64,000 bases of DNA from Melioribacteraceae bacterium (GTDB lineage: Bacteria; Bacteroidota; Ignavibacteria; Ignavibacteriales; Melioribacteraceae): the NCBI GenBank assembly GCA_026983955.1, contig JALSTB010000029.1, forward strand, positions 18,976-82,975, given 5' to 3'. Shown here one piece after another: positions 20,310 through 28,065 of this stretch. The translations under genes were made by a program, and so were the position numbers. Within the stretch, counting starts at the first letter, position 1, and each line of letters starts with the position of its first letter. The notes beneath the pieces are model-generated. The model saw nothing but the letters and a program-made list of their open reading frames with translations, had not been told where the DNA came from and searched no databases.

Positions 20310-20837
20310 TTGAAAAAAATAACTTTCATCTTGGCTTTATTTTTATCGGTTAATTTATTTGCACAAACCACATCAGTGAAAATTGGATGGGTCGATTCTC
20401 AAATTATTTTACAGCAATATCCACCTGCAATCAAAGCTCAAAGCGATCTCGATGCTTTGGCTCAAAAATGGACTAAGCAAATTGACGATATGACCCGCGA
20501 ACTTCAAAAGGCATACGAAGACGCTCAAAAGCAACTTCAGAACATGACGCCCGAAAAACAAAAGGAAGTTCAACAAGAACTGATTTTGAAAGAACAAAAA
20601 ATTCAAGAATTCCGTCAGCAAAAATTCGGGCAACCGAACGGCGAATTCTTCGCAAAGCAAGACGAACTTCTAAAACCGATTAAGGAAGATATCCTGAAAG
20701 CAATTGACGAAGTCCGCAAACAAGAAGGAATGAATTTCGTTTTCGACAAAGCAGGTGGTTTGGTATTGCTTTTTGCAGATGACCAATTCGATATAACAAA
20801 TGCAGTACTCGATAAACTGAAAAGAGGGAAAAAATAA
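20310..20837 (+). CDS. OmpH/Skp-like periplasmic chaperone, copy 1
   Basis: The 175-residue protein has a signal peptide (KKITFILALFLSVNLFA) and a long charged coiled coil (DALAQKWTKQIDDMTRELQK and onward) typical of Skp, the trimeric chaperone that carries unfolded outer-membrane proteins to BamA. The TTG start at 20310 is chosen because it begins the signal peptide and has GAGGT eight bases upstream. A longer frame from 20250 would overlap the end of bamA. A paralogue lies at 20941. Confidence 0.9.
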   Translation: MKKITFILALFLSVNLFAQTTSVKIGWVDSQIILQQYPPAIKAQSDLDALAQKWTKQIDDMTRELQKAYEDAQKQLQNMTPEKQKEVQQELILKEQKIQEFRQQKFGQPNGEFFAKQDELLKPIKEDILKAIDEVRKQEGMNFVFDKAGGLVLLFADDQFDITNAVLDKLKRGKK

Positions 20838-20887
20838 ATCTCTTCCCTTTCCGTGCAAAAAAATTCCGATTAATTATTTATTTTTAT

Positions 20888-20916
20888 AAGCAAAGTCGTA
20901 ATGGCTTTGCTTTTTT
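20888..20916 (+). terminator. Intrinsic terminator between the two skp genes
   Basis: AAGCAAAG (20888-20895) pairs with CTTTGCTT (20905-20912), followed by a T6 run. It lies inside an otherwise continuous same-strand cluster, so it probably reduces rather than stops transcription into the second skp and the lpx genes, or a second promoter serves them. Confidence 0.8.
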
Positions 20917-20940
20917 ATAATTTAAAAACCCAATACGCTC

Positions 20941-21450
20941 ATGAAAAAAATTACATTTGTATTTTTCAGTATGCTGTTTGTCAGCACCGTTGCCAACGCG
21001 CAATTAAAAATCGGCTATGTCGATTCCGAAGCAATAATGAAGCAACTTCCCGATGCGCAAGATGCACAAAAGAAAATCGATGCCTTCATCCAAGAATGGC
21101 AAGAAGAAATAGGAAAAATGGAATCCGAATGGAAAAAGCAATATAAAGAATACGAAAACCGCAAACTTATTATGAGTAATCAGAAACGTGCGGAAGTTGA
21201 AAAGGAACTTGTGGCGCTCGAAGATAAAATTCAGGAATTCAAACAAAAAAAATTCGGTGTTAACGGCGAACTTTTCCAAAAACAGGAAGAACTGATGAAA
21301 CCGATTCAAAACAGAATTTTTTCCGCGATAAAAGAGGTAGCGGAAGAAAACGATCTCGATTTTGTTTTCGACAGAAGCGGTGATTTGATTTTCCTTTACG
21401 CAAAAGAAGAATACGATATTACCCCGCTTGTTCTGGAGAAACTGCAATAA
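20941..21450 (+). CDS. OmpH/Skp-like periplasmic chaperone, copy 2
   Basis: The 169-residue paralogue of the preceding gene has the same layout: signal peptide (KKITFVFFSMLFVSTVANA), the opening QLKIGYVDSEAIMKQLPDAQ, a charged coiled coil and a C-terminal DFVFDRSGDLIFLYA block. The stop TAA is directly followed by the lpxD ATG. Two Skp copies in tandem between bamA and lpxD are typical for this group of bacteria. Confidence 0.9.
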   Translation: MKKITFVFFSMLFVSTVANAQLKIGYVDSEAIMKQLPDAQDAQKKIDAFIQEWQEEIGKMESEWKKQYKEYENRKLIMSNQKRAEVEKELVALEDKIQEFKQKKFGVNGELFQKQEELMKPIQNRIFSAIKEVAEENDLDFVFDRSGDLIFLYAKEEYDITPLVLEKLQ

Positions 21451-22512
21451 ATGAATGTCAGCGTTAAAGATATTGCCCGGCTTGTAAACGGTAAAATCAC
21501 CGGGGATGAAAATACAAATATTACCAACGTGGCAAGAATCCAAGATGCCGTGGAGGGTGATTTAACTTTTCTCTATTTACCTCAATATAAAAAATATCTT
21601 AAAACCACAAAAGCTTCCGCCGTTTTTGTTAAACCGGAAGAAAATTTTGAACGGGATGATATCACTTATATTGTTGTCGACAATCCCGATAAAGCTTTTC
21701 AAAAAGTTATTCTGGAATACTTCAAACCCGAGTTCGACCTTACGGGAATTGACGAAGATGCGTTCGTTCATCCATCGGCAAAATTGGGAAAGAATGTAGC
21801 AATCGGTAAATTCGCTGTTATTTCCGGAAACTGTAAAATTGGAGATAACACAAAAATCTATCACGGAACGGTTTTAATGGAGGATGTGGAAATTGGCAGC
21901 GGTTGTTTGATTTTTCCCAACGTCACCATCCGTGAAAAATGCATTCTTGGAAATAATGTAATTATTCATTCCGGAACGGTAATAGGCTCGGACGGTTTCG
22001 GATATTCCACGGACGAAAAAGGAGTGTATCATAAAATTCCCCAAATCGGAAATGTTGTTATTGAAGACGATGTGGAAATCGGATCGAATGTTTCCATAGA
22101 CAGAGCGGCAGTGGGTTCAACCGTTATAAAAAAAGGCGTGAAACTGGATAACCTCGTTCAAGTTGCACACAATGTAACAATCGGTGAAAACACCGTGATG
22201 AGCGGACAATCGGGAGTTTCGGGCAGTACGAAAATCGGGAACAATTGCATTATCGCCGGTCAAGTTGGAATCGCCGGTCACCTCGAAATTACAGATAAAG
22301 TGATAATCGGGGCGCAATCCGGTATTTCAAAATCTCTCACAAAACCCGGAATTTATTTCGGCTATCCCGCAAAGGAAATGTCAGTTGCCCGCAAATTGGA
22401 AGCCCATTTTAGAAATCTGCCGAATTACAGTCAAAAATTAAAAGAACTCGAAAACAAAATAAAAGAATTGGAAAGTAAATTGGTTTCTTCAAAAGAAAAG
22501 GATTTAAGCTGA
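21451..22512 (+). CDS. lpxD: UDP-3-O-acylglucosamine N-acyltransferase
   Basis: The 353-residue enzyme adds the N-linked hydroxyacyl chain in the third step of lipid A synthesis. It has the N-terminal uridine-binding domain (GDLTFLYLPQYKKYL), a left-handed beta helix built from hexapeptide repeats (about residues 105-310), the catalytic His in VQVAHNVTIG and a C-terminal coiled helix. It begins at the base after the skp stop codon and its stop overlaps the lpxC-fabZ start. Confidence 0.95.
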   Translation: MNVSVKDIARLVNGKITGDENTNITNVARIQDAVEGDLTFLYLPQYKKYLKTTKASAVFVKPEENFERDDITYIVVDNPDKAFQKVILEYFKPEFDLTGIDEDAFVHPSAKLGKNVAIGKFAVISGNCKIGDNTKIYHGTVLMEDVEIGSGCLIFPNVTIREKCILGNNVIIHSGTVIGSDGFGYSTDEKGVYHKIPQIGNVVIEDDVEIGSNVSIDRAAVGSTVIKKGVKLDNLVQVAHNVTIGENTVMSGQSGVSGSTKIGNNCIIAGQVGIAGHLEITDKVIIGAQSGISKSLTKPGIYFGYPAKEMSVARKLEAHFRNLPNYSQKLKELENKIKELESKLVSSKEKDLS

Positions 22513-23927
22513 TGTTCGAATTACAACGTACAATAAAAAAGGCGGTTTCAATTAAAGGAACCGGATTACACACCGGAACCGAGTGCACAATGACTTTCAA
22601 ACCGGCACCGGAAAATTACGGCATACGTTTTATCAGAGTCGATTTGGGTGGAGCGCCCGAAATTCCGGCAGTTGCAGAATACGTAGTTGATGTATCCCGT
22701 GGAACCACCTTGGGTATTGGCGATGCCAAAGTTTATACAGTTGAACACGTTTTGGCTGCAGTAAGCGGTTTGCAAATAGATAATCTGATAATCGAACTTG
22801 ATGGCATTGAGCCCCCGATTGAAGACGGAAGCGCCAAACCGTACGTCGAGAAACTTTTGGAAGCGGGCATCACAACACAGAAAGAACCGAAAGATTATCT
22901 GATTATCGACGAAACAATAATGTACCACAATGAAGAAGAGCAGGTGGATATCGTTGCACTTCCACTCGACGGATACCGTTTAACCGTGATGGTCGATTAC
23001 CGTAATCCGGCACTTGGAAGCCAGCATACCGGTCTATTCGATCTGGAAAAGGAATTCGTCACGGAATTTGCACCGGCAAGAACTTTTTGCTTTTTGAGCG
23101 AAGTGGATTCCCTCCTCGAAGCGGGATTGATTAAAGGCGGAAACCTCGATAATGCCGTCGTTATTGTTGATCATGACCTTTCCGAAGAAGAACTGAAAAA
23201 TCTTACCGAAAAATTGGGAATCGGTGAGGATGTGAAAATCGGTCAAAACGGATTTTTAAATGAGAAATCACTTAGGTTTAAAAATGAGCCGGTTCGTCAT
23301 AAACTATTGGATTTAATTGGCGATTTGGCTTTAATAGGCGTGCCGATTAAAGCCCAAATTTTAGCCGCCCGGCCCGGACACAAAGCAAACGTTGAATTTG
23401 CAAAGAAAATCAGAAAATTATATCAACAGAAAAAACTTGTAAAAAAATATCAACATATTAAAAAAGAAGGAATGGTATTCGACGTTAACGCAATTATGAA
23501 AATTTTACCTCACCGCTACCCTTTCCTTCTTGTCGATAAAATCATCCATTTGGAAATGGATAAAAAAGTTGTTGGTATTAAATCGGTTACCATCAACGAA
23601 CCGTTTTTCCAAGGTCATTTCCCGGGTCAGCCCATTATGCCGGGAGTTCTTATCATCGAAGCAATGGCGCAAACAGGGGGGCTTTTGATGCTGAACAGTT
23701 ACATCGACCCTTCGGAAAAACTTGTTTATTTCATGGGTATTAACAAAGCCAAATTCCGCAAACCGGTTGTGCCCGGCGATCAACTTGTTCTTGAAGCCGA
23801 ATTAATAAACCGGAAAAGAAAAGTCGTGGTAATGAAAGCTCAAGCATTTGTAGACAACAACTTGGTTGCCGAAGCGGAACTTACGGCTGCTATTGTTGAC
23901 CGGGAAAACAAAAAAGAAGAACAATAA
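22512..23927 (+). CDS. lpxC-fabZ: Bifunctional LpxC deacetylase / FabZ dehydratase fusion
   Basis: The 471-residue fusion joins two enzymes. Residues 1-305 are LpxC, the zinc deacetylase committing to lipid A, with IKGTGLHTG, VEHVLAAVSGL and the C-terminal VRHKLLDLIGDLALIG. Residues about 320-471 are FabZ, the 3-hydroxyacyl-ACP dehydratase, with LPHRYPFLLVD and the catalytic His in GHFPGQPIMPGV plus Glu in IEAMAQ. Such a fusion is known in Bacteroidota and relatives. It links lipid A commitment with fatty acid synthesis, which compete for hydroxyacyl-ACP. It overlaps lpxD by one base. Confidence 0.95.
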   Translation: MFELQRTIKKAVSIKGTGLHTGTECTMTFKPAPENYGIRFIRVDLGGAPEIPAVAEYVVDVSRGTTLGIGDAKVYTVEHVLAAVSGLQIDNLIIELDGIEPPIEDGSAKPYVEKLLEAGITTQKEPKDYLIIDETIMYHNEEEQVDIVALPLDGYRLTVMVDYRNPALGSQHTGLFDLEKEFVTEFAPARTFCFLSEVDSLLEAGLIKGGNLDNAVVIVDHDLSEEELKNLTEKLGIGEDVKIGQNGFLNEKSLRFKNEPVRHKLLDLIGDLALIGVPIKAQILAARPGHKANVEFAKKIRKLYQQKKLVKKYQHIKKEGMVFDVNAIMKILPHRYPFLLVDKIIHLEMDKKVVGIKSVTINEPFFQGHFPGQPIMPGVLIIEAMAQTGGLLMLNSYIDPSEKLVYFMGINKAKFRKPVVPGDQLVLEAELINRKRKVVVMKAQAFVDNNLVAEAELTAAIVDRENKKEEQ

Positions 23928-23928
23928 T

Positions 23929-24705
23929 ATGGTTAACATGCACCCTACCGCATTGGTTAGTCCCAAAGCAAAAATCGGCAAAGATGTTACAATCGGTCCG
24001 TTTGCGGTAGTTGAAGATGATGTTGAAATTGGCAGCGGGACAAAAATCGGTCCCCACGCTGTTATTTACAACGGTTCACGCATCGGGAAAAACGTTAAAA
24101 TTTTTCAATCGGCTTCCGTGGGCAATCTACCGCAAGATTTAAAATTTGCCGGTGAAGATTCTATTCTTTACGTCGGCGATAACACAATCATAAGGGAATT
24201 TGTTACTTTGCACAGAGGCACAATTGAAACCGGTTTTACAAAAATAGGAACCGATTGCTTGTTAATGGCATACGCTCACGTGGCACATGATTGTATAGTA
24301 GGAAATAATTGTATCATTGCAAACTCCGTCCAGCTCGGTGGGCATGTGATTTTGGAAGACTGGGTAATCATAGGAGGCACATCCGCCGTTCACCAGTTTT
24401 GTAAAATTGGCAAACACTCTATGATAGGCGGCGGCTACAGGGTTGTGAATGATGTTCCTCCCTTTATTCTCGCTGCTCATGAACCTTTAAGATATAACGG
24501 ATTAAATACCGTCGGTTTAAGACGCAGAGGATTTTCAAACGACACAATCTACAAATTGAAAAGTGCATATTCCTTGATTTACGATCCGAAACTGAACTAC
24601 TCACAAGCAATAGAGGAATTAACCAAACGGTATCCGGACGATCCCGAAATTAAATCGATTATTGATTTTATTTCCAACAGTAAAAGGGGAATTATTAAGG
24701 GATGA
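23929..24705 (+). CDS. lpxA: UDP-N-acetylglucosamine acyltransferase
   Basis: The 258-residue enzyme performs the first acylation of lipid A synthesis. It is a hexapeptide-repeat beta helix (IGKDVTIGPFAVVEDDVEIG) with the catalytic His in AYAHVAHDC and a C-terminal helical domain (NTVGLRRRGFSND). The ATG at 23929 follows the lpxC-fabZ stop by one base and begins the family-typical NMHPTALVSPKAKIG; a longer frame from 23866 would overlap fabZ. The next gene overlaps it by 4 nt. Confidence 0.95.
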   Translation: MVNMHPTALVSPKAKIGKDVTIGPFAVVEDDVEIGSGTKIGPHAVIYNGSRIGKNVKIFQSASVGNLPQDLKFAGEDSILYVGDNTIIREFVTLHRGTIETGFTKIGTDCLLMAYAHVAHDCIVGNNCIIANSVQLGGHVILEDWVIIGGTSAVHQFCKIGKHSMIGGGYRVVNDVPPFILAAHEPLRYNGLNTVGLRRRGFSNDTIYKLKSAYSLIYDPKLNYSQAIEELTKRYPDDPEIKSIIDFISNSKRGIIKG

Positions 24706-25430
24706 AATGGCGCTTGCTGAACACCGGATTCAACAGCGGCGCTTACAATATGAAATTCGACCTCGACTTGGTAAACTCCGTTAAACCTTCGGAAGCCTTT
24801 TTAAGATTTTACCGATGGAAACCGTATTGCATATCGTTAGGGCATAACCAAAAAATCGACGACATTAATCCGGAACTTGCTAAAGCAGATAAAATCGATA
24901 TTGTAAAGCGCCCCACCGGCGGAAGAGCAATCCTTCATGCGGAAGAATTAACTTATTCCGTAATTCTCCCCAACGAATCAGGTTTGACGAATGAAGAAAT
25001 TTACAATTTAATCTCCAATGCATTAGTTAAAGGTCTAATATTTTATAATCCGGTTTTCAAACTTTTGGAGCAGGAAAATCTTCAACCCGATTTCAAAAAA
25101 GAATACGGCAAACCGCAAAGCATTCTCTGCTTTTCCAGCACGGCTCGTCACGAAATCAAGTTCGATGGTAAAAAGTTAATCGGGAGCGCTCAACGCCGCA
25201 TGTTGAACGGACTTCTTCAACACGGCTCAATACTTGTTGGCGATTATCATAAAAACATAGTAAAATATTTAAATGTTCCTCCGGAAAATAAAAAACTGAT
25301 TGAAAAAATCACCTCGGAAAAAACAACAGAAATATCATCAATACTGAAAAAGGAAATCGAGTACGAAGAACTTACCGCGGCTATCGCCCGGGGCTTCGAA
25401 TCGGTTTGGGGCATTAAATTTTACACTTAA
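24702..25430 (+). CDS. Lipoate/biotin-protein ligase family protein (LplA/LipM type)
   Basis: The 242-residue protein has the BPL/LplA/LipB catalytic fold: WRLLNTGFNSGAYNM at the start, the signature KRPTGGRAILHAEELTYS, and a lysine in FDGKKLIGSAQRR-like position that binds the acyl-adenylate. Members attach lipoate or octanoate to E2 and H proteins. The small C-terminal domain of E. coli LplA is missing, so a LipM/LipL-like transferase is as likely as a ligase. It overlaps lpxA by an ATGA junction and is cotranscribed with lipid A genes, with which it has no obvious link. Confidence 0.82.
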   Translation: MKWRLLNTGFNSGAYNMKFDLDLVNSVKPSEAFLRFYRWKPYCISLGHNQKIDDINPELAKADKIDIVKRPTGGRAILHAEELTYSVILPNESGLTNEEIYNLISNALVKGLIFYNPVFKLLEQENLQPDFKKEYGKPQSILCFSSTARHEIKFDGKKLIGSAQRRMLNGLLQHGSILVGDYHKNIVKYLNVPPENKKLIEKITSEKTTEISSILKKEIEYEELTAAIARGFESVWGIKFYT

Positions 25431-25500
25431 ACAGCTTCACGTTCATAATTTATTTCAATAATTATGTTTATTTTTATAAGATAATTTTTTTTGAAACGGA

Positions 25501-26580
25501 ATGCGGATAAATCCCACTTACATATTTTTTTTAATCTTTACCGTTGCGTCTTCTATTTACGGACAAAATTCCGGTGAACAAATACGTGCATATTTACAAA
25601 ATGTTCCCGTGTACGATATTTGCAGTGACGGTGAAAACATTTGGTTTGCAACCAACGGTTACGGAATTTTCAAATACTCACCCGGAAAAAATAAATGGGA
25701 AAATTACTCAACAAATAATAAAAAACTGAAAATCGATTTTTTCTATTGCATAACCGCCAATAAAAATTTTGTTTGGGCGGGTTCAACCGACGGACTTTTT
25801 ATTTTCAACAAAAAAAGAAAACGGTGGAAAAGAAGAAAATTCGGCAAAGGCGGACAGCTTGGAAATTGGATTCGAACGGTAAAGTTCGACAAATTCAACA
25901 ATGTGGTTTGGATAGGAAGATTTCAATATTTAACGATGTACGATATAAAGAAAAGAAAATACCGCGATTTCGACTTGAAAATAAACGGGAACGAAAAAAC
26001 CAATAACATAAGAAGTATTCTGGTTGAAGGCGACAGTATTTTATGGATAGGAACCGAAGGCGGTTTGCACAAAATCCGTAAAAAGAAATTTATGAAACTT
26101 GATTCGACGAAAACGTTTTACGATAACTCGATGAATTATTTTAACGGTGAAGGCGACGAAGTTTCTGTCTCGGCAATTTTAGCCGAGCGCAATTATTTGT
26201 GGCTCGGCACCGATGAATTTATCACGCCGCAAAATCCTAATTTTAACCTTGGCGGACTTTTCCGGTTCGATAAACAACATGACTGGATTAAACTTGATGC
26301 ATCGAACGGTTTGCAAGCAAACGGTATTTTTTCACTCGAATTGACAGGCAACACCCTTTGGGCTTCCACTTACGAATTCGACCAATCGAAAAAAGAAGCT
26401 TCGGGACGCGGAATAACATTAATCAACAGAATTGATTTATCCACCAAAAATGTTGTGAACGAAAATTTACCCGATAACATTTTCAAAATTTTCTACGACG
26501 GAAAATATGTTTGGCTCGGCACCGCCTCAGGCGTGTTTCAAATTCCAATGACAAATAAAATTGTTCCCCGGTTTGATTAA
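25501..26580 (+). CDS. Secreted propeller protein (two-component sensor-type repeats)
   Basis: The 359-residue protein has a signal peptide (IFFLIFTVASSIYG, then Q) and repeated blades of the pattern GENIWFATNGYGIFKY, NKNFVWAGSTDGLFIF, DSILWIGTEGGLHKI, GKYVWLGTASGVFQI. These are two-component-regulator propeller repeats, normally the periplasmic sensor of hybrid histidine kinases. Here the kinase part is missing, so it is a free periplasmic or surface propeller. The 70-nt gap before it is AT-rich. Its ligand and role are unknown. Confidence 0.75.
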   Translation: MRINPTYIFFLIFTVASSIYGQNSGEQIRAYLQNVPVYDICSDGENIWFATNGYGIFKYSPGKNKWENYSTNNKKLKIDFFYCITANKNFVWAGSTDGLFIFNKKRKRWKRRKFGKGGQLGNWIRTVKFDKFNNVVWIGRFQYLTMYDIKKRKYRDFDLKINGNEKTNNIRSILVEGDSILWIGTEGGLHKIRKKKFMKLDSTKTFYDNSMNYFNGEGDEVSVSAILAERNYLWLGTDEFITPQNPNFNLGGLFRFDKQHDWIKLDASNGLQANGIFSLELTGNTLWASTYEFDQSKKEASGRGITLINRIDLSTKNVVNENLPDNIFKIFYDGKYVWLGTASGVFQIPMTNKIVPRFD

Positions 26581-26590
26581 AGGTTTAACT

Positions 26591-27586
26591 ATGCTTAATA
26601 TTTCAAAAGACGAACTCAACGGAATAAGACAATCGTTCGAAGGCAAAAAAATTGCAGTTGTTGGCGACATGATGCTCGACGGCTACTTTTGGGGCGACGT
26701 TAAAAGGATTTCACCCGAAGCTCCCGTGCCGGTGGTTGAAATTGAAGAAGAATTTTTCCGGTTCGGCGGAGCGGCAAATGTGGCGCTGAACATTCTGAAA
26801 CTCGGCGGCATCCCTTTCCCCGTTGGCATTATCGGAAACGACGAAGACGGAAAAAAGTTTAATGAGCTGTTGCAAAAAGAAAACATTAATTCAGATGGAA
26901 TTATTGTCGATTCATCCCGCCCTACAACAATTAAAACAAGAGTAATTGCGGAAAACCAGCATATCGTTAGAATCGACCGCGAAAGCAAAACTGATATTTC
27001 CGGTGACATTGAAAACAATATCCTTTCCGTTATTAGAAATAAAATAAGTGAGTTGGACGCAATTATTCTTCAAGATTATAATAAAGGTGTTTTAACCAAA
27101 CGTTTAATTAAAGAAATAATCAAGCTTGCAAACGACCACAACAAAATAATTACCGTCGATCCGAAATTTGATAACTTTCTTGAATACAAAAATGTAACGG
27201 TGTTCAAACCAAATAAAAAAGAAACGGAAAATATTTTCGGAATAAGAATACAAAGCGACGAAGATATTATAAAAGCCGGCGAACGGTTACTTGACAAACT
27301 GCAAAGCAAATATGTTTTACTCACACTTGGTGAACTAGGCGTTGCACTGTTCGAAAATAACAACTCTGTAAAAAGAATTCCGACAAAAGCCAGAAAAGTA
27401 GCCGATGTATCCGGTGCCGGCGATACGGTGATTTCGACCCTCACAATGGCGCTTGCAGCCAACGCCGATATTTACACCTCCGCATACCTTGCCAATTATG
27501 CGGGCGGACTCGTTTGCGAGGAAGTTGGAATCGTACCGGTAGAAATTGATAAATTGTTCAACACAATCGAAGAAAAAGTTTTATGA
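26591..27586 (+). CDS. rfaE1: D-glycero-beta-D-manno-heptose-7-phosphate kinase (RfaE1 domain)
   Basis: The 331-residue PfkB-family kinase matches the N-terminal half of HldE: VVGDMMLDGYFWGDVKRISPEAPVPV, the FGGAANVALNI block and the catalytic DVSGAGDTVIST. It phosphorylates heptose-7-phosphate on the way to ADP-heptose for LPS core. Kinase and adenylyltransferase are separate genes here, unlike E. coli. I chose ATG 26591; the frame open from 26561 overlaps the previous gene. The rfaE2 start overlaps its stop (ATGA). Confidence 0.92.
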   Translation: MLNISKDELNGIRQSFEGKKIAVVGDMMLDGYFWGDVKRISPEAPVPVVEIEEEFFRFGGAANVALNILKLGGIPFPVGIIGNDEDGKKFNELLQKENINSDGIIVDSSRPTTIKTRVIAENQHIVRIDRESKTDISGDIENNILSVIRNKISELDAIILQDYNKGVLTKRLIKEIIKLANDHNKIITVDPKFDNFLEYKNVTVFKPNKKETENIFGIRIQSDEDIIKAGERLLDKLQSKYVLLTLGELGVALFENNNSVKRIPTKARKVADVSGAGDTVISTLTMALAANADIYTSAYLANYAGGLVCEEVGIVPVEIDKLFNTIEEKVL

Positions 27587-28062
27587 AAAATTATTTAACC
27601 GGTTTGGAAGATTTGATTGAGATTAGACGGCAGCTTAAAACTTCGGGTAAAAAAGTTGTTTTCACCAACGGATGTTTCGATATAATTCATGCCGGACATG
27701 TTGATTATTTGGTGAAAGCAAAATCTTTCGGTGATGTTTTGATTGTGGGATTGAACAGTGACATCTCGGTCAGAAAAATCAAAGGTAACAAAAGACCGAT
27801 TATTCCCGAAGACGAGCGCGCTTTTGTTTTGTATAATTTGAAACCAGTCGATTATGTCGTTTTGTTCGATGAAGAAACCCCGATAAATCTTATACAAAAT
27901 ATTTTACCCGATTATTTGGTAAAAGGCTCCGATTGGGAAATTGAAAACATCGTTGGTAAAGACGTTGTTTTGGCAAACGGCGGAGAGGTTAAAACAATTG
28001 ATTTTATTCACAAGCAATCGACTTCGAACATTATTAAAACAATTTTGGAAAAGTACAAATAA
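27583..28062 (+). CDS. rfaE2: Heptose-1-phosphate adenylyltransferase (RfaE2)
   Basis: The 159-residue nucleotidyltransferase has the CTP/ATP-transferase motif TNGCFDIIHAGHVDYL and the second signature KRPIIPEDERA. It corresponds to the C-terminal half of HldE and makes ADP-glycero-manno-heptose. The ATGA overlap with rfaE1 means the two halves of the pathway are translated together. It is followed by tamB after 3 nt. Confidence 0.93.
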   Translation: MKNYLTGLEDLIEIRRQLKTSGKKVVFTNGCFDIIHAGHVDYLVKAKSFGDVLIVGLNSDISVRKIKGNKRPIIPEDERAFVLYNLKPVDYVVLFDEETPINLIQNILPDYLVKGSDWEIENIVGKDVVLANGGEVKTIDFIHKQSTSNIIKTILEKYK

Positions 28063-28065
28063 ACC

